From the NCBI GenBank assembly GCA_021324515.1, contig JAJPIY010000175.1, positions 1-45,261 on the forward strand: DNA of 45,261 bases, written 5' to 3'. A program made the position numbers and the translations under genes. Below, one piece after another: positions 33,264-44,900 of the stretch. This DNA comes from Planctomycetota bacterium (GTDB lineage: Bacteria; Planctomycetota; Planctomycetia; Gemmatales; Gemmataceae). The first letter of the stretch is position 1. Every line of letters begins with the position of its first letter. The notes beneath the pieces were generated by a model. The model did no database searches and was not told where the DNA came from. It saw only the letters and a program-made list of their open reading frames with translations.

Positions 33264-35681
33264 TTAAGGGGCAGCGGGCCACCATACCTCGAAACGGGCA
33301 CCGTGCCCCGGTTCGCTGACAACTTCGATGCGGCCGCCGTGGTTTTGCACGATGTGCTGAACGACGGCCAGGCCCAACCCAGCGCCGCGTTCCTTCGTCG
33401 AGAAAAAAGGATCGAACAAGTGTGCTTTGGTCGCCTCAGATATGCCCAGACCCTGATCGCACACCGACAGGCACACCCATTGGCCTTCGGCCGAGACCGG
33501 TGCCGTCCGCACATGCAGTAAGCCGCCCGCCGGCATGGCATCGCGGGCATTGAGACAAAGGTTCATGAGGACTTGTTGCACTTGTGTCGCGTCGGCCTGC
33601 ACGAACAACTCCCTTTCAGCCAGCTCGGCCTTGAGATGGATGCGCGAGGGCAGGGTGGCGCGGAGCAACTCCAGAGTGCGGGCGACCAGCGGATTGATAT
33701 CGATTCGTTGAGTGGTGCTTTTATTCGGTTTGCCGAACGTCAAGAGTTGATTCGCCAGGTTGGCGGCTTGTTTGGTCGCTTCCTGAATACGTCCCAACTC
33801 GATTCGCGCGCCATGATTGGCAGGGAGACTGGCCGCCGCCAACTCGGCCAGGTTGAGGACTACGGACAGCAGGTTGTTGAAGTCATGGGCGATGCCGCTG
33901 GCGAGCTTGCCGATCAGTTCCAGGCGCTGGGCGCGCAGCAACTCCTGTTCGAGTTGGCGTTCGCGGGTGACGTCAGCAATCAGTGTAGTCGTGCCGATGA
34001 TAGTGCCATCGGCACGGCGGCGCGGCTCGGCGAAAGCGAGGCCGACTTTGTCACTGCCGTCTTTGGCGCGATAACGGTATTCGGCCCGGGCGCTCCGCCC
34101 GGCCAAGGCTTCCTGGCTCATTGCCAACAGCCGCGGAAAGTCCTCCGGATGAACGAGCCGGCCCCACGCTGCCGGATCGGCGATCTCGTGAAAGTCGTAT
34201 CCCGTCACGGCCCGCGTCGCCGGATTGGCGTAGGTAATGCGCAGGTCGGTATCCGCCTGGATCACCATGAGCGGCAAGGACTCGACCAGGTCGCGGTATT
34301 TCTCTTCCGATTCGCGGAGCATCCGCTGCGCCTGGATTGTCGTGGTAATGTCGATGTACGTGGAGACCACCCCCAGGGCGCCGCGCTGTTCTCCGGAACT
34401 GCCTGCGCCCAGAGGCATGGCATTGACCAGCACCCAACGAAGTCCTTGGAAGGGCCTGTCCTGGGTTGGCATGGGCGGCGGATGCGGCAGGAGAGCGAAG
34501 ACGAGATTACGTACCGGCCGGCCCAGGCGCAGGACGAGGGCGGCAGGATGGTCTTCGGGGGACACTCTCGTGCCGTCTTGGCGTATCAAACTCCAGGTAT
34601 AATCGGCCGCGGTCATGCCGCGCAACTTTTCCGGCGCCTGGCCCAGAAGGACGCTGGCGGCCGTGTTGCAGTCGATGATGCAGCCGTTGTGGTCTTGCAC
34701 CACCACGCCTTCGGACATAGTTTCGAGAATGGTACGGAGGCGGCCCTCGGTGTCGCGGCGCGCCGCCTCGGCTTCGTGCAGAGCGGTCAAGTCCTCCATC
34801 ACCCAGACGGCAGCTTCCGGAGGGGAGGCCGCAGGGGCCGTATCGTGCGGCCCTGGCGAAGTCCATGTCACGGGTGCCGCCCACGTCACCAGGGGTGTAC
34901 GGCGGCCATCGGGACGATGGACCACGATGTCATCGCGCAGGGCCGTCACTCCTCGGCGCAGTGCCAGATAGACAGGCAGTTCCTCAACCGGATAGCAGCT
35001 GCCGTCGGGCCGATGTAGACGATAGACTGCCGACAGATGTTCCACGTGGGCTGACACGTCCTCGCGTTGGCCCAGCAGCTGGCGGGCACGGGTATTGACC
35101 AGGATCGGCTGGCCGTGGGGGCCTTGTACGAAAAATACACCGGCCGGCAGGTTGTCCACTAGGGCGTTCAGCATGATTGTGGTCCGCCGAAGATCGTCGG
35201 CCAAGGCACGCTGTTCGCTGACATCGCTCAGCACGCCTTCCCAACCAATCAATCGCCCTTGGCCATCCAGGTGCGGAGTTAGCGTATCGCGCAGCCAGCG
35301 GACGCCCCTCTCGGTCGATGCCATGCCACGATCTGCGACAAGGCGATATTCACACGTGACGAGTTGGGCATAGCGACCCAGCTGCGTGAGGGCGGCCTGA
35401 AGCACTTCATGATCTTCAGCGTGGACATGGGCCAACCAGCGCGGGTAGGGACCGAGCAGTTCGTGGGACGGCCGTCCGACCAAGGCTTCACTGGCGGCGC
35501 TGACCAGGATCACTTCCGCGTCCAAGTCGCTGGCGGCCAATGGCGGTTGGTTCGGCCGATAAAAACGGGCCGTGTAAAGAACAACGGGAAGAGACGCGCC
35601 GATATGCTGGGCCGCCGGACTGCGCAACTCCTCCGCAGCCGTGACCCTAGACAGATGGCCGGTGGGAGAGATTGGCGCCAT
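33264..35681 (-). CDS. Multi-PAS sensor histidine kinase
   Basis: The 805-residue soluble protein carries about four PAS domains. They include the N-terminal one (VILVSAASEALVGRPSHELLG, with HVHAEDHEV) and further ones around VDNLPAGVFFVQGPHGQP, MSEGVVVQDHNGCIIDCNTAA and VESLPLMVIQADTDLRITYANPATR. PAC-type ends such as GWEGVLSDVSEQ and GTTTLIADVTRERQL occur between them. The kinase core has phosphoacceptor His 599 in IAHDFNNLL, then NLCLNARDAM, CDQGLGI and GAGLGLAVVQ. No membrane segment or receiver is seen, so the signal is probably cytoplasmic (redox, light or a ligand). The start at 35681 has AAGGGA about 9 bases upstream. No partner regulator is adjacent. Confidence 0.9.
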   Translation of the reverse strand: MAPISPTGHLSRVTAAEELRSPAAQHIGASLPVVLYTARFYRPNQPPLAASDLDAEVILVSAASEALVGRPSHELLGPYPRWLAHVHAEDHEVLQAALTQLGRYAQLVTCEYRLVADRGMASTERGVRWLRDTLTPHLDGQGRLIGWEGVLSDVSEQRALADDLRRTTIMLNALVDNLPAGVFFVQGPHGQPILVNTRARQLLGQREDVSAHVEHLSAVYRLHRPDGSCYPVEELPVYLALRRGVTALRDDIVVHRPDGRRTPLVTWAAPVTWTSPGPHDTAPAASPPEAAVWVMEDLTALHEAEAARRDTEGRLRTILETMSEGVVVQDHNGCIIDCNTAASVLLGQAPEKLRGMTAADYTWSLIRQDGTRVSPEDHPAALVLRLGRPVRNLVFALLPHPPPMPTQDRPFQGLRWVLVNAMPLGAGSSGEQRGALGVVSTYIDITTTIQAQRMLRESEEKYRDLVESLPLMVIQADTDLRITYANPATRAVTGYDFHEIADPAAWGRLVHPEDFPRLLAMSQEALAGRSARAEYRYRAKDGSDKVGLAFAEPRRRADGTIIGTTTLIADVTRERQLEQELLRAQRLELIGKLASGIAHDFNNLLSVVLNLAELAAASLPANHGARIELGRIQEATKQAANLANQLLTFGKPNKSTTQRIDINPLVARTLELLRATLPSRIHLKAELAERELFVQADATQVQQVLMNLCLNARDAMPAGGLLHVRTAPVSAEGQWVCLSVCDQGLGISEATKAHLFDPFFSTKERGAGLGLAVVQHIVQNHGGRIEVVSEPGHGARFEVWWPAAP

Positions 35682-35795
35682 TACGGTAATCCCTTCAGTT
35701 GGCGGCGCAATCTATCAGCGATTCAACGCCTCCAGAGATGGAGCTGGATTATACTAGGCACGGGGAGATCGGACATCTTGGGGTTGCGTAGCTCT

Positions 35796-35856
35796 GGCGA
35801 GCGGGGGTGTCAACCCCCCGGTAGCATAACCGGGGGGTTGACACCCCCCGCTCGCC
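35796..35856. repeat. GGCGAGCGGGGGTGTCAA palindrome, copy 3
   Basis: Same family as 21023-21084, with centre TAGCATA and one G fewer in the left arm (five instead of six). It lies in the spacer 35682-35959 between the multi-PAS kinase and pgk, in which nothing else was identified. Confidence 0.85.
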
Positions 35857-35959
35857 CCTGTTTGTGTCCATCTCTACCGCCTCCTGTATAAGTGTAAAGG
35901 GCGGAGGGGCCTTACTCAAGTGCCAAGAGGTTGGGATAGGGAAATAGGGAGCGGGCCGG

Positions 35960-37150
35960 CTATTTATCGTCGATTTCCGCCAGTGCTGCGAACGGCGTGC
36001 CTTCGACGTACTCCAAAAACGCGCCGCCGCCGGTGGAGACGTGCGTCATCTTGTCGGCCAGGCCGAATGCCTCAACGGCCTCGGCCGTCTCGCCGCCGCC
36101 GACGATGGTGATGCCCTTCGATTCCGCTAAAACGCGCGCGATTTCCCTGGTTCCCTTGCTGTACGGCTCATCCTCAAATTTGCCGAGCGGGCCGTTCCAC
36201 ACCACCATCGCCGCCTGCTGGATCGCTTCGCTGTACTTGGTGATCGTCTTGGGGCCGATGTCCACGCCGACGGCGCCGGCGGGGATGTCGCCCTCGACAA
36301 TGCGAGCGGTTTGCGGGGCGTCAATCTTCTCGACGACGAGATGATCGGTCGGCAGCTCGATCTTGCCCTTGCCTAACTCCAGGAGTTCACGGGCCAGGTC
36401 GAGCTTGTCCGCTTCCAGGCGTGAATCCCCGACATTGCGGCCCAGGGCTTTCATGAACGTGTAGGTCATGGCGCCGCCGATGAGGATGCGATCGACGCGC
36501 GCCAAAAGCGCTTTGATGAAGCCGATCTTGTCCGACACTTTGCCGCCGCCCAGGATACCGACGAACGGCCGCGGCGGTTCAGCTAATAAACGATCTAGAA
36601 TGTCCAATTCCTTGGCGACGAGCATACCGACGACGCGCGGCTTGCCCTTCATGGCGGCAGGCACAGCGACCATCGAGGCATCTTTGCGGTGGCAGGTGCC
36701 GAAGGCGTCGTTGACGTACACGTCACCGAGTTTCGCCAGTTCGGCGGCGAAAACGGCGTCGCCGCTTTGCTCGCCTGGATGGAAGCGCAGGTTCTCCAGG
36801 ACCACCACTTCTCCCGGTTGCAGCGCCTGCACTGCCGATGTCACCGCAGGACCGATGACTTCATCGACCTTGCGGACAGGCTGGCCCAACAATTCGCCCA
36901 GGCGCGCGGCGACGCGGTCCATACGAAAAACGGCGTCTTTCTTAGGGTCGCCTTTGGGTCGGCCGAGATGGCTCATGACGATGGCCGCCGCGCCGGCGTC
37001 GAGGATCTTGCGCAGCGTCGGCAAGGCGGCGCGGATACGGCGGTCGTTGGTGATATTGCCGGCGGTGTCGAGCGGCACATTGAAATCGACTCGCACCAGC
37101 ACTTTCCGGCCGCGCAGGTCCGTCAGATCATCAAGGGTTTTCTTGGCCAT
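35960..37150 (-). CDS. pgk: Phosphoglycerate kinase
   Basis: The 396-residue protein is a canonical phosphoglycerate kinase, transferring phosphate from 1,3-bisphosphoglycerate to ADP in glycolysis. Motifs: RGRKVLVRVDFNVPLD (N-terminal substrate site), MSHLGRPKG, NLRFHPGEQSGD, YVNDAFGTCHRKDASMVAVP, GGGKVSDKIGFIKALL, ALLARVDRILIGGAMTYTF, and the C-terminal nucleotide-binding GGGETAEAVEAFGL and STGGGAFLEYVEG. All catalytic segments are intact. It is the second gene of a minus-strand pair with gap, 50 bases apart, and GGGAGA precedes its ATG, so they are probably one transcript. Confidence 0.97.
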   Translation of the reverse strand: MAKKTLDDLTDLRGRKVLVRVDFNVPLDTAGNITNDRRIRAALPTLRKILDAGAAAIVMSHLGRPKGDPKKDAVFRMDRVAARLGELLGQPVRKVDEVIGPAVTSAVQALQPGEVVVLENLRFHPGEQSGDAVFAAELAKLGDVYVNDAFGTCHRKDASMVAVPAAMKGKPRVVGMLVAKELDILDRLLAEPPRPFVGILGGGKVSDKIGFIKALLARVDRILIGGAMTYTFMKALGRNVGDSRLEADKLDLARELLELGKGKIELPTDHLVVEKIDAPQTARIVEGDIPAGAVGVDIGPKTITKYSEAIQQAAMVVWNGPLGKFEDEPYSKGTREIARVLAESKGITIVGGGETAEAVEAFGLADKMTHVSTGGGAFLEYVEGTPFAALAEIDDK

Positions 37151-37200
37151 GTTCTCTCCCTATTCCTCCCCATGTTCCCCAGCTTGTCGAGGGCCTTCTG

Positions 37201-38298
<1,098 letters not shown>

Positions 38299-38367
38299 TC
38301 ACTTGCTTTCCTATATAACGTATGACTGAGAGTGCAACTGTCGAGGGTCTCAGAAGCGGAGGAGCTT

Positions 38368-39354
38368 ATGACGGAAACGATTCGCGTGGCGGTGACAGGG
38401 GCGGCGGGGCAGGTGGCCTATGCCATGCTGGGCCGGCTCGCTTCCGGCGAAGTATTCGGGCCGGACAAAAAGATCACCCTGCAACTGCTGGAGATACCGC
38501 AAGCGCTGCCGGCGCTGGAAGGCGTGGCGATGGAGCTGGACGATTGCTCTTTCCCCACGCTGCACGAAATCATTTGCACCGACGATCCGAACAAGGCGTT
38601 TGCCGGCTGCAACTGGGCGCTTCTGGTCGGTTCGTTCCCGCGCAAGCAGGGCATGGAGCGTAAGGAACTCCTGGGCATCAACGGCAAGATCTTTGTTGGC
38701 CAAGGCAAGGCGCTGGCTGCCCATGCCGCCCAGGACGTGCGCATCCTGGTCGTCGGCAATCCATGCAACACCAACTGCCTGGTCGCCTATCACAATGGCA
38801 AAGCCATCCCTGCCGAGCGCTGGACAGCCATGACACGCCTCGACCACAACCGCGCCCGCACCGCCTTGGCCAAGAAAGCCGGCGTCGCCAATAGCGACGT
38901 CAAGCAAGTGACCATCTGGGGCAATCACAGCAATACGCAATATCCCGATTTCACCAACGCCAAGATCAAGGGCCGGCCGGCTACTGAGGTTATTACGGAT
39001 CGTCAATGGCTGGAAAACACGTTTGTGCCGATGATCCAGCAGCGCGGGGCGGCCGTCATCAAGGCGCGCGGCGCCAGCTCGGCATTGTCGGCGGCCAACG
39101 GAGCGCTCGATCACATCAAAAGTCTGCTGACGCCGACACCTGCCGATGATTGGTTTAGTGCTGCCGTGGTGTCCAAAGGAGAGTACGGTGTACCGCCGGG
39201 TTTGGTGTTTAGCTATCCGTGTCGGAGCGACGGCAAGGGCAACCTCCACGTCGTCGAAGGCCTCCAACTCGACGCCTTCGGACAACAGAAATTCCAGATA
39301 ACCCTGCAAGAATTGCAGGAAGAACAAGCGGCCGTGCGGGAATTGTTGGGGTGA
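38368..39354 (+). CDS. mdh: Malate dehydrogenase
   Basis: The 328-residue enzyme matches the cytosolic-type malate dehydrogenase group. Motifs: [18 protein letters not shown] (dinucleotide-binding), LQLLEIP in place of the usual Asp-containing strand, [32 protein letters not shown] (mobile loop with Arg), [12 protein letters not shown], the active-site [14 protein letters not shown] and [13 protein letters not shown] (catalytic His). It converts malate and oxaloacetate in the citrate cycle. The ATG at 38368 has GGAGG 5 bases upstream; an upstream frame extension to 38332 is unlikely. Terminated by the palindrome at 39389. Confidence 0.94.
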   Translation: MTETIRVAVTGAAGQVAYAMLGRLASGEVFGPDKKITLQLLEIPQALPALEGVAMELDDCSFPTLHEIICTDDPNKAFAGCNWALLVGSFPRKQGMERKELLGINGKIFVGQGKALAAHAAQDVRILVVGNPCNTNCLVAYHNGKAIPAERWTAMTRLDHNRARTALAKKAGVANSDVKQVTIWGNHSNTQYPDFTNAKIKGRPATEVITDRQWLENTFVPMIQQRGAAVIKARGASSALSAANGALDHIKSLLTPTPADDWFSAAVVSKGEYGVPPGLVFSYPCRSDGKGNLHVVEGLQLDAFGQQKFQITLQELQEEQAAVRELLG

Positions 39355-39388
39355 ACAGAATGAGCGGAGTTGCGTCAGCGTCCTCGAA

Positions 39389-39450
39389 GGCGAGCGGGGG
39401 GTGTGAACCCCCCGGTAGAACAACCGGGGGGTTCACACCCCCCGCTCGCC
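39389..39450. repeat. GGCGAGCGGGGGGTGTGAA palindrome, copy 4
   Basis: Fourth copy of the family, centre TAGAACAA. Both arms carry GTGTGAA/TTCACAC instead of GTGTCAA/TTGACAC, a compensatory change preserving the stem. It lies where mdh and the next gene converge, a plausible bidirectional terminator location. Confidence 0.87.
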
Positions 39451-39465
39451 AGAATTGCGAATTTC

Positions 39466-40296
39466 TTATCGATCGCCGATGTATTGCTCGGTATAGATGC
39501 TTTGGAAGTGTGTGCTGCCGTTTTCGCTTTTCGCATCTTTGTCGATCCGCAAAGTTGCTTTTTGCAGCCGACCCGCCTCCAGATCGAATACGATCTCCCC
39601 TTGGGGTTGCATCTGCCACAAGGGCACCTGATCTTCCTGGGCGGCGGGCGCGTCTTTCACTTCCGTGCTTAGCTCTACTGTAGCCAGGTTGCCGGTGATT
39701 TCCTTGCAGAGATAATGCTGCACGGCGGTGTACTTCTCGTCGCCGGCCCCCAGCGGCGGCTCCAACACGATCTGATAAGAGCGTTCCCAACTCAGCCCCA
39801 CCTTTAACGCCTCGACCGGTAGCAATAGTTTGAATGCCGGATCACTCTCGTAGCGGGCTGCCGAATGACCGGGCCGCGCTTCCTTGACTTCCAGCACTTT
39901 CCCTTGGCCGTCGATGCGAACCACGACCAGCGGTTGACCGATGTAGTTCTCATACTGCTTGCGCAGTTCGGGGGTGCTTTTGTCCAGGTGCGTCGAATCG
40001 AATACCAACGGCTCGCCGGCCGGCGGCGTCGTCTCGAAGAACAGGGCTTGCAGCGACATTTGCAATGTGGCCACGCCGGCGCTATCGACATCGAGCACTT
40101 GCCAACGTTTGATTGATTGCACACGTGTTTTCGTTTCGTCTTTGTTCTCGCCCATGACATACGAGGCAACGGTGTGGTGTTCGGTGCGATAGAGCAGCAC
40201 TTGTCCGGTTTGCCAACGGAAGCGCGGCGCCTGTCCCGCGGCTAGTGAGGCCATTATCAGCACGCTGCAGCAGGCCGCCGTTAGTTTACGGATCAT
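39466..40296 (-). CDS. Secreted protein of unknown function
   Basis: The 276-residue protein begins with a signal peptide (MIRKLTAACCSVLIMASLAAGQA) and then a predominantly beta region: FRWQTGQVLLYRTEHHTVASYV, KRWQVLDVDSAGVATLQMSLQAL, PLVVVRIDGQGKVLEV, GDEKYTAVQHYLCKE, and GEIVFDLEAGRLQKATLRID. This pattern resembles planctomycete secreted proteins of the DUF6263 type, but the match is by memory only. GGAGG lies 8 bases before its ATG. It is divergent from the YtrA-like regulator with 213 bases between them, and converges on mdh. Confidence 0.7.
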   Translation of the reverse strand: MIRKLTAACCSVLIMASLAAGQAPRFRWQTGQVLLYRTEHHTVASYVMGENKDETKTRVQSIKRWQVLDVDSAGVATLQMSLQALFFETTPPAGEPLVFDSTHLDKSTPELRKQYENYIGQPLVVVRIDGQGKVLEVKEARPGHSAARYESDPAFKLLLPVEALKVGLSWERSYQIVLEPPLGAGDEKYTAVQHYLCKEITGNLATVELSTEVKDAPAAQEDQVPLWQMQPQGEIVFDLEAGRLQKATLRIDKDAKSENGSTHFQSIYTEQYIGDR

Positions 40297-40472
40297 CGGG
40301 CTTTCCTCCCTGTCCCTAAGCGCGACATCCGATCCTGTGGGCGGTGCGGCCTATAGCAAAGAGCAGACGAGGAAGCCAGATCAACTTTCGGAGGCTGGCC
40401 TCATCGAACCGAGAGGATGCTTTGTTATCATTTTTTTCTGACGTTCCCTCTTGCACTTGTCCTTTCGATGCT

Positions 40473-40497
40473 CTAGTGTACTAGATAGGTGTTACAC
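40473..40497. promoter_or_regulatory. Candidate operator for the YtrA-like regulator
   Basis: CTAGTGTACTAG (40473-40484) is a near-perfect palindrome, and GTGTA (40476-40480) with TACAC (40493-40497) forms a wider one with 12-base spacing. The site ends 12 bases before the regulator start codon, the usual place for autoregulation by YtrA-type GntR proteins. Binding is inferred. Confidence 0.4.
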
Positions 40498-40509
40498 ACA
40501 AGAGGGTGA

Positions 40510-40908
40510 ATGATGTGGTTTGACATCCATCCGGACTCGCCGGTCTCGATTTGCGAGCAGATCGTGGCGCAGGTCATTTTCAACGTGGCCTCGGGCGGTC
40601 TAGAGGTTGGCTCGCTGATACCGAGCGTGCGTGAGTTGGGTGCGCGGCTGACGGTGCATCCGAACACTGTGGCCAAGGCTTATCAGGAGCTGGAACGGAT
40701 GGGGGTGCTGACGGTGCGGCGCGGCCGGGGCATGGAAGTAGCAGCCGATGCGCTCAAGCTGTGTCAGACCGAACGACGTAAGAGGGTCCGCCAGCGCATC
40801 CGCGAGGCGCTGCGCGAAGCGATTTCCAGCGGCTTGCCGCACGAGGAGGTACGCCGCGTCGTCGAAGAAGAGTTGGCCAGCCACGATGACGGCAAGCGGC
40901 GTTGCTAA
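40510..40908 (+). CDS. GntR-family transcription regulator, YtrA subfamily
   Basis: The 132-residue protein has the winged helix-turn-helix of GntR proteins (SICEQIVAQVIFNVASGGLEVGSLIPSVRELGARLTVHPNTVAKAYQELERMGVLTVRRGRGMEV) and only a short helical tail (about 45 residues) for dimerisation, the mark of the YtrA subfamily. These regulators usually repress an adjacent ABC operon, which fits the ATPase starting 30 bases downstream and the palindrome just upstream. The initiating ATG is one of two consecutive ATG codons at 40510. Confidence 0.9.
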   Translation: MMWFDIHPDSPVSICEQIVAQVIFNVASGGLEVGSLIPSVRELGARLTVHPNTVAKAYQELERMGVLTVRRGRGMEVAADALKLCQTERRKRVRQRIREALREAISSGLPHEEVRRVVEEELASHDDGKRRC

Positions 40909-40938
40909 CATCCCTCTCAAAGACAAGGGACGAATACG

Positions 40939-41955
40939 ATGGAAACGATCATCGCCACCGAGGGATTGACCAAAAGTTTCCACGGCAAGATCGTGGTCAA
41001 TCGTCTCGATCTGCAAGTGCCCCGCGGGGCCATCTTCGCCCTGCTCGGCGATAACGGAGCGGGCAAGTCGACAACGATTCGCATGCTCACCGGTCTGTTG
41101 GAGCCGGACGCCGGCCGGGCCTTCATTCTCGGCGAGGACTGCTGGGCGCGGGCCATCGCGCTGCGCCACCGCGTCGGCTACGTGCCCGAGAAGCCACGCT
41201 TCTACGACTGGATGACCGTCCGCGAGATCGGCTGGTTCACCGCCGGTTTTCACAAGCCTGGTTTCTTCTATCGCTACGTCGGGCTGATCGATCGTTTCCG
41301 GCTTGATGCCTCGACGCAGTTGAAGGCGCTGTCCAAAGGCGGCTACGCCAAGGTTGGTCTGGCCCTGGCGCTGGCGTCGGACCCGGAAGTGTTGATCCTC
41401 GATGAGCCGACGTCGGGACTGGATCTGTTCATCCGCCGCGAATTTTTGGCGAGCATGGTCGAACTGGCCGGGGTGGGGCGGACCATCCTGATTTCCAGCC
41501 ACGGCATCGCCGAGGTGGAGCGGGTGGCCAGTCACGCCGCCTTCATGGCCGAGGGCCGATTGCTTTTGACGGATTCCATCGAAGGACTGCGTAAACGCCT
41601 GGTGCGCGTGCGGCTGCGCTTCGCCAACACTCCACCGCCGCCTGCCGCTCTCGGCGCCGTCCTGGAACACGAAGTTTCCGGCCGGCTTTGGCAAGCCGTG
41701 CTCCAAGATCCTGACCCGGCCGAGATGGCAAAACTACGCAGCCGTGAAGATATCTACGACGTTGACGAAAGTCCGCTCAGCCTCGAGGAGATGTACACCG
41801 CCTTGCTGGCCCGCTTCCATCATCCCAGCCAGCCGCGCGAGACCAGCAACGGTGAAGACCGCTGGGATAAACCGAGCGGCCCAGGGGCGAGCAGCGCAGT
41901 TGGTCCTCGCCGGCGCGGCGAACCGGCCCACGAAGAGGAGGTTGAGCCGTCATGA
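40939..41955 (+). CDS. ABC transporter ATPase (YtrB-like)
   Basis: The 338-residue ATPase has Walker A GDNGAGKST (residues 37-45), a degenerate signature LSKGGYAKVGLALALA (131-146, Lys in place of the first Gly of LSGGQ), Walker B VLILDEPTSGLD (151-162) and the H-loop in ISSHGIAEVERVA. The C-terminal part (about 210-300) is the regulatory extension seen in CcmA-type ABC-2 exporters, followed by a charged Pro/Gly-rich tail. Its stop overlaps the permease start (ATGA). In other bacteria such GntR-linked systems respond to cell-envelope stress, but the substrate here is unknown. AAGGGA lies 8 bases before its ATG. Confidence 0.93.
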   Translation: METIIATEGLTKSFHGKIVVNRLDLQVPRGAIFALLGDNGAGKSTTIRMLTGLLEPDAGRAFILGEDCWARAIALRHRVGYVPEKPRFYDWMTVREIGWFTAGFHKPGFFYRYVGLIDRFRLDASTQLKALSKGGYAKVGLALALASDPEVLILDEPTSGLDLFIRREFLASMVELAGVGRTILISSHGIAEVERVASHAAFMAEGRLLLTDSIEGLRKRLVRVRLRFANTPPPPAALGAVLEHEVSGRLWQAVLQDPDPAEMAKLRSREDIYDVDESPLSLEEMYTALLARFHHPSQPRETSNGEDRWDKPSGPGASSAVGPRRRGEPAHEEEVEPS

Positions 41956-44900
41956 TGCACACCATGCTGTGGAAAGAGTACCGCGAACATCGCCTCATCT
42001 GGCTGACCATGTTGCTGGTCAACTGCGGCGTTTTGATCGGCCTGTGGCAGCTGGATCAGACGTTCTCCCTGACAGCAGGCCAGAGCAAACTGCTAATGCT
42101 CGGCCCCGTGGCCGCGCTGTTCGTTTGGGGCTACGGCATGATTTGCGGGGCCATGCTCTTGGCCGGCGAACGCGAGGAAGGAACGCTGAATTTCCTCGAT
42201 ACTTTGCCGGTGAGCCGTCTGCGCTTGTGGCTGGTCAAGGGGCAAATCGGCTTGCTTCTGTTGTTCGGACAAATCATCGTGCTGTGGGTCTTCTTGGCGG
42301 TCTTGCGCGCTAGGGAAGATCCCAATCTGCTCGTGGATGCTTCCCAGTCTTTGTGGCCTTACGCCCTGGGGATGCTGGCGTTGGGCCTGATCGGTATGGC
42401 CGCCGGCTTGTTCTTCTCGGCGCGGGGCGAAAACGTCCTGCACACGATCGGCTTGGCCGTCGTCGGCCAGATCGTCGCCTGGATCGCCGCGGTTTTCTTG
42501 GGCATCATCCTCTCCATTTTTGTGCTTATCCTCGTCGAATGGCTTGTTGAAGGACGAAACCCAGGACCAATATTAAGATCAATAATCGAGGGGCCAATTA
42601 CGATCTTCTCCGTGTTCGGCGGCTTGACCTTGGCCGCAATTGTGGGTTCTGCTCGTATCTTCAGTCGGGCGGATCGCGAACGCCGTCCAGTAGCGGTACG
42701 GCGGATGCGCGCGGGGGCCAGCGTTGTGGCGAGTTGCCTGCGGATTATATGGTTGTGCTATCGGCAGATGGGACGGCTGGCCTTGGGGGTGCTGGTCTTT
42801 TCGCTGTTCCTTGGCGTTCTGTTTCTGCTGACGGGGCCGTTGCTGTGGCCGGCGGCGACGTTGTGCTTGGGCGTACTGTGCGGCGTGACCGTTTTTTCCG
42901 ACGAGCAAACGCTCGGCTCATTCCGCTTCCTGGGCGATCAGCGCTTTCCGCTCGGCCGCATCTGGGTCATCAAGAGCGGCCTGCGCTTTGCCCTGCTGTT
43001 GCTTTCCGCTTTTCTGATACTTCTTCCGTCTCTTTTAGTGGGCTTTTACTATGGCATGACGAAACGAGCCGAGCCGCCGCTCATCCACGAGATGCCGTTC
43101 TTGGTGCTGATTGCCGAAGTGGTCCCGTGGCCGACCTTTTTATTGATGTGGCTGCTGTACGGATTTTGTGCGGGACAGCTGTGCGGTTTGCTGAGCCGCA
43201 AAAGCATTGTGGCGGCCATGATCGCCTTCATGATCTCGGCGCTGCTGGTGACGCTATGGGTGCCGTCGCTGGCGGGCATTGGCCTGCACTTCTGGCAAAT
43301 CGCCGGGCCGCCGCTGATCTTGTTGGCTGCGGCGGCGTTTCTGGTGCCGGCGTGGACGGCAGATCGGCTGGCGGAGTGGAAAACCTATCTCGGCATAAGC
43401 GGCGCGATGGCGGCATCGCTTGGGTGGATCGCTTTCGGCATCTGGTATCGTGTGATCGAGGTGCCCGACGTGCCGGAGCCGTTCGACGTGGCCGCCTACA
43501 CGGCTAGCATACCGACGGCGGATGAAAACGAGGCCGGCCAACTCATCCGCAGCTTTTGGGGCAAAGTCGATCCGGTAATGTCCGAACTGCGCAAGTCGCT
43601 CGGTAAGAAACAACCGTTGTCACACGAATTGAGCAACGTACTGAGCGACGGTTGGCCGGACAGACCCTCTGAATTGGGCGATTGGATGGATAAGGTGTTC
43701 GCCGAAGATTGGCTTCAGCCGCTCACCGCCCTGCCTGATTTGCCTCCCGGCACCGTCGTTGACCCGCGCTTGCTGACGCTGCGCGACCTGGACGGGGAGA
43801 ATTTCCGAAAATGGAATTCGGCCGGCAGTCTCAGTATGCTGCTGGCTGCGCGCGGCCTGCAACAGCAGGCGCGCGGCGATCCGGCGGTGTTCGTGCAACA
43901 CCTGCGGATTGCCCTGGCCCTATCGCGTACTTTGCGGCATCACATGCCCATCCTTATGTTCCATATAGACGACGGTGTAGCGACCCTCTGGCCTAAAGCT
44001 GTCGATCTGTGGCTGAGGAAGCTGCGCGGCCGTCCCGATTTGCTCCGGCGCGCCCTGCAAACGCTCCTCGACTACGAGGCGCAACTGCCCGACGACGAAG
44101 GACCCTTCCGGGCCACCTACCTCGTCGTCCGCAACACCCTGAGGGGAGCGCCCGAGCAATTACTCAATCGCGTCCTTAAGGACGGCGGACATCACAACGA
44201 GGCCCATCGACATCGGGAGGCGGAGCTGCAAACCGTGGTTCTCCTATGGCTAATTCCCTGGGAACAAGAGCGCCATGAGCGTCTGCTGCGTCTGGCTTTT
44301 CGACGCAACGATCGCGACCTAAGAAAAATAGACAAGTGGGGCGGAGATGTTTTCGCCTCTCTCCTCCTCTTTGAGCAGAGACTCGATATTGTCACAAGGG
44401 CATTCAGCACCCAACGCAACCTAGTCGATCTCCGTGCCTGCCAGCTCAAAGTAGCATTGCGTTTGTATCAGGAGGAGAACGGCGACCTGCCGGCCGATCT
44501 CGACGCCCTGGTGCCGCGCTATTTGAAGTCGCTCCCACGCGATCCGTTCGGCGGGCAGCCGTTTCACTATCGCCGTTCGCGCGGCGAGTGGATCGCCTGG
44601 CTAGGGAACTCTTCTCTACTGGGCCAGCCTCCCGGAACGGCTGAAGTCCCCCCAGGCGAAAAGGTGCCCTTGATGCCCCGCACCGACGGGCCGGTGGCGC
44701 CGCCGGCTCGTGCTGAGGCCATGCCGCATGAGCACAGGGATGCGGAAGACAGGGGCGTCTTGGAAGAGCAATGGCTGCCGCCGCCGGAGGGCGTTCCTTT
44801 CATGCCACATGTGGATGAACCGATGAGGCCGCCGCTGCCGGTTCCCCAGCCGGGAGGACCGCCGCCTCTGGTTATTTTGGCCACGCGGTTCGTTCCCCAA

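Noticed and set aside
33573-35018. 481-codon plus-strand reading frame opposite the multi-PAS kinase
   Set aside because: Its translation is the shadow of a frame with clear PAS and kinase motifs; no coding signature of its own.
40600-41706. 368-codon minus-strand reading frame opposite the regulator and ATPase
   Set aside because: Antisense shadow; the plus strand encodes complete GntR and ABC motifs.
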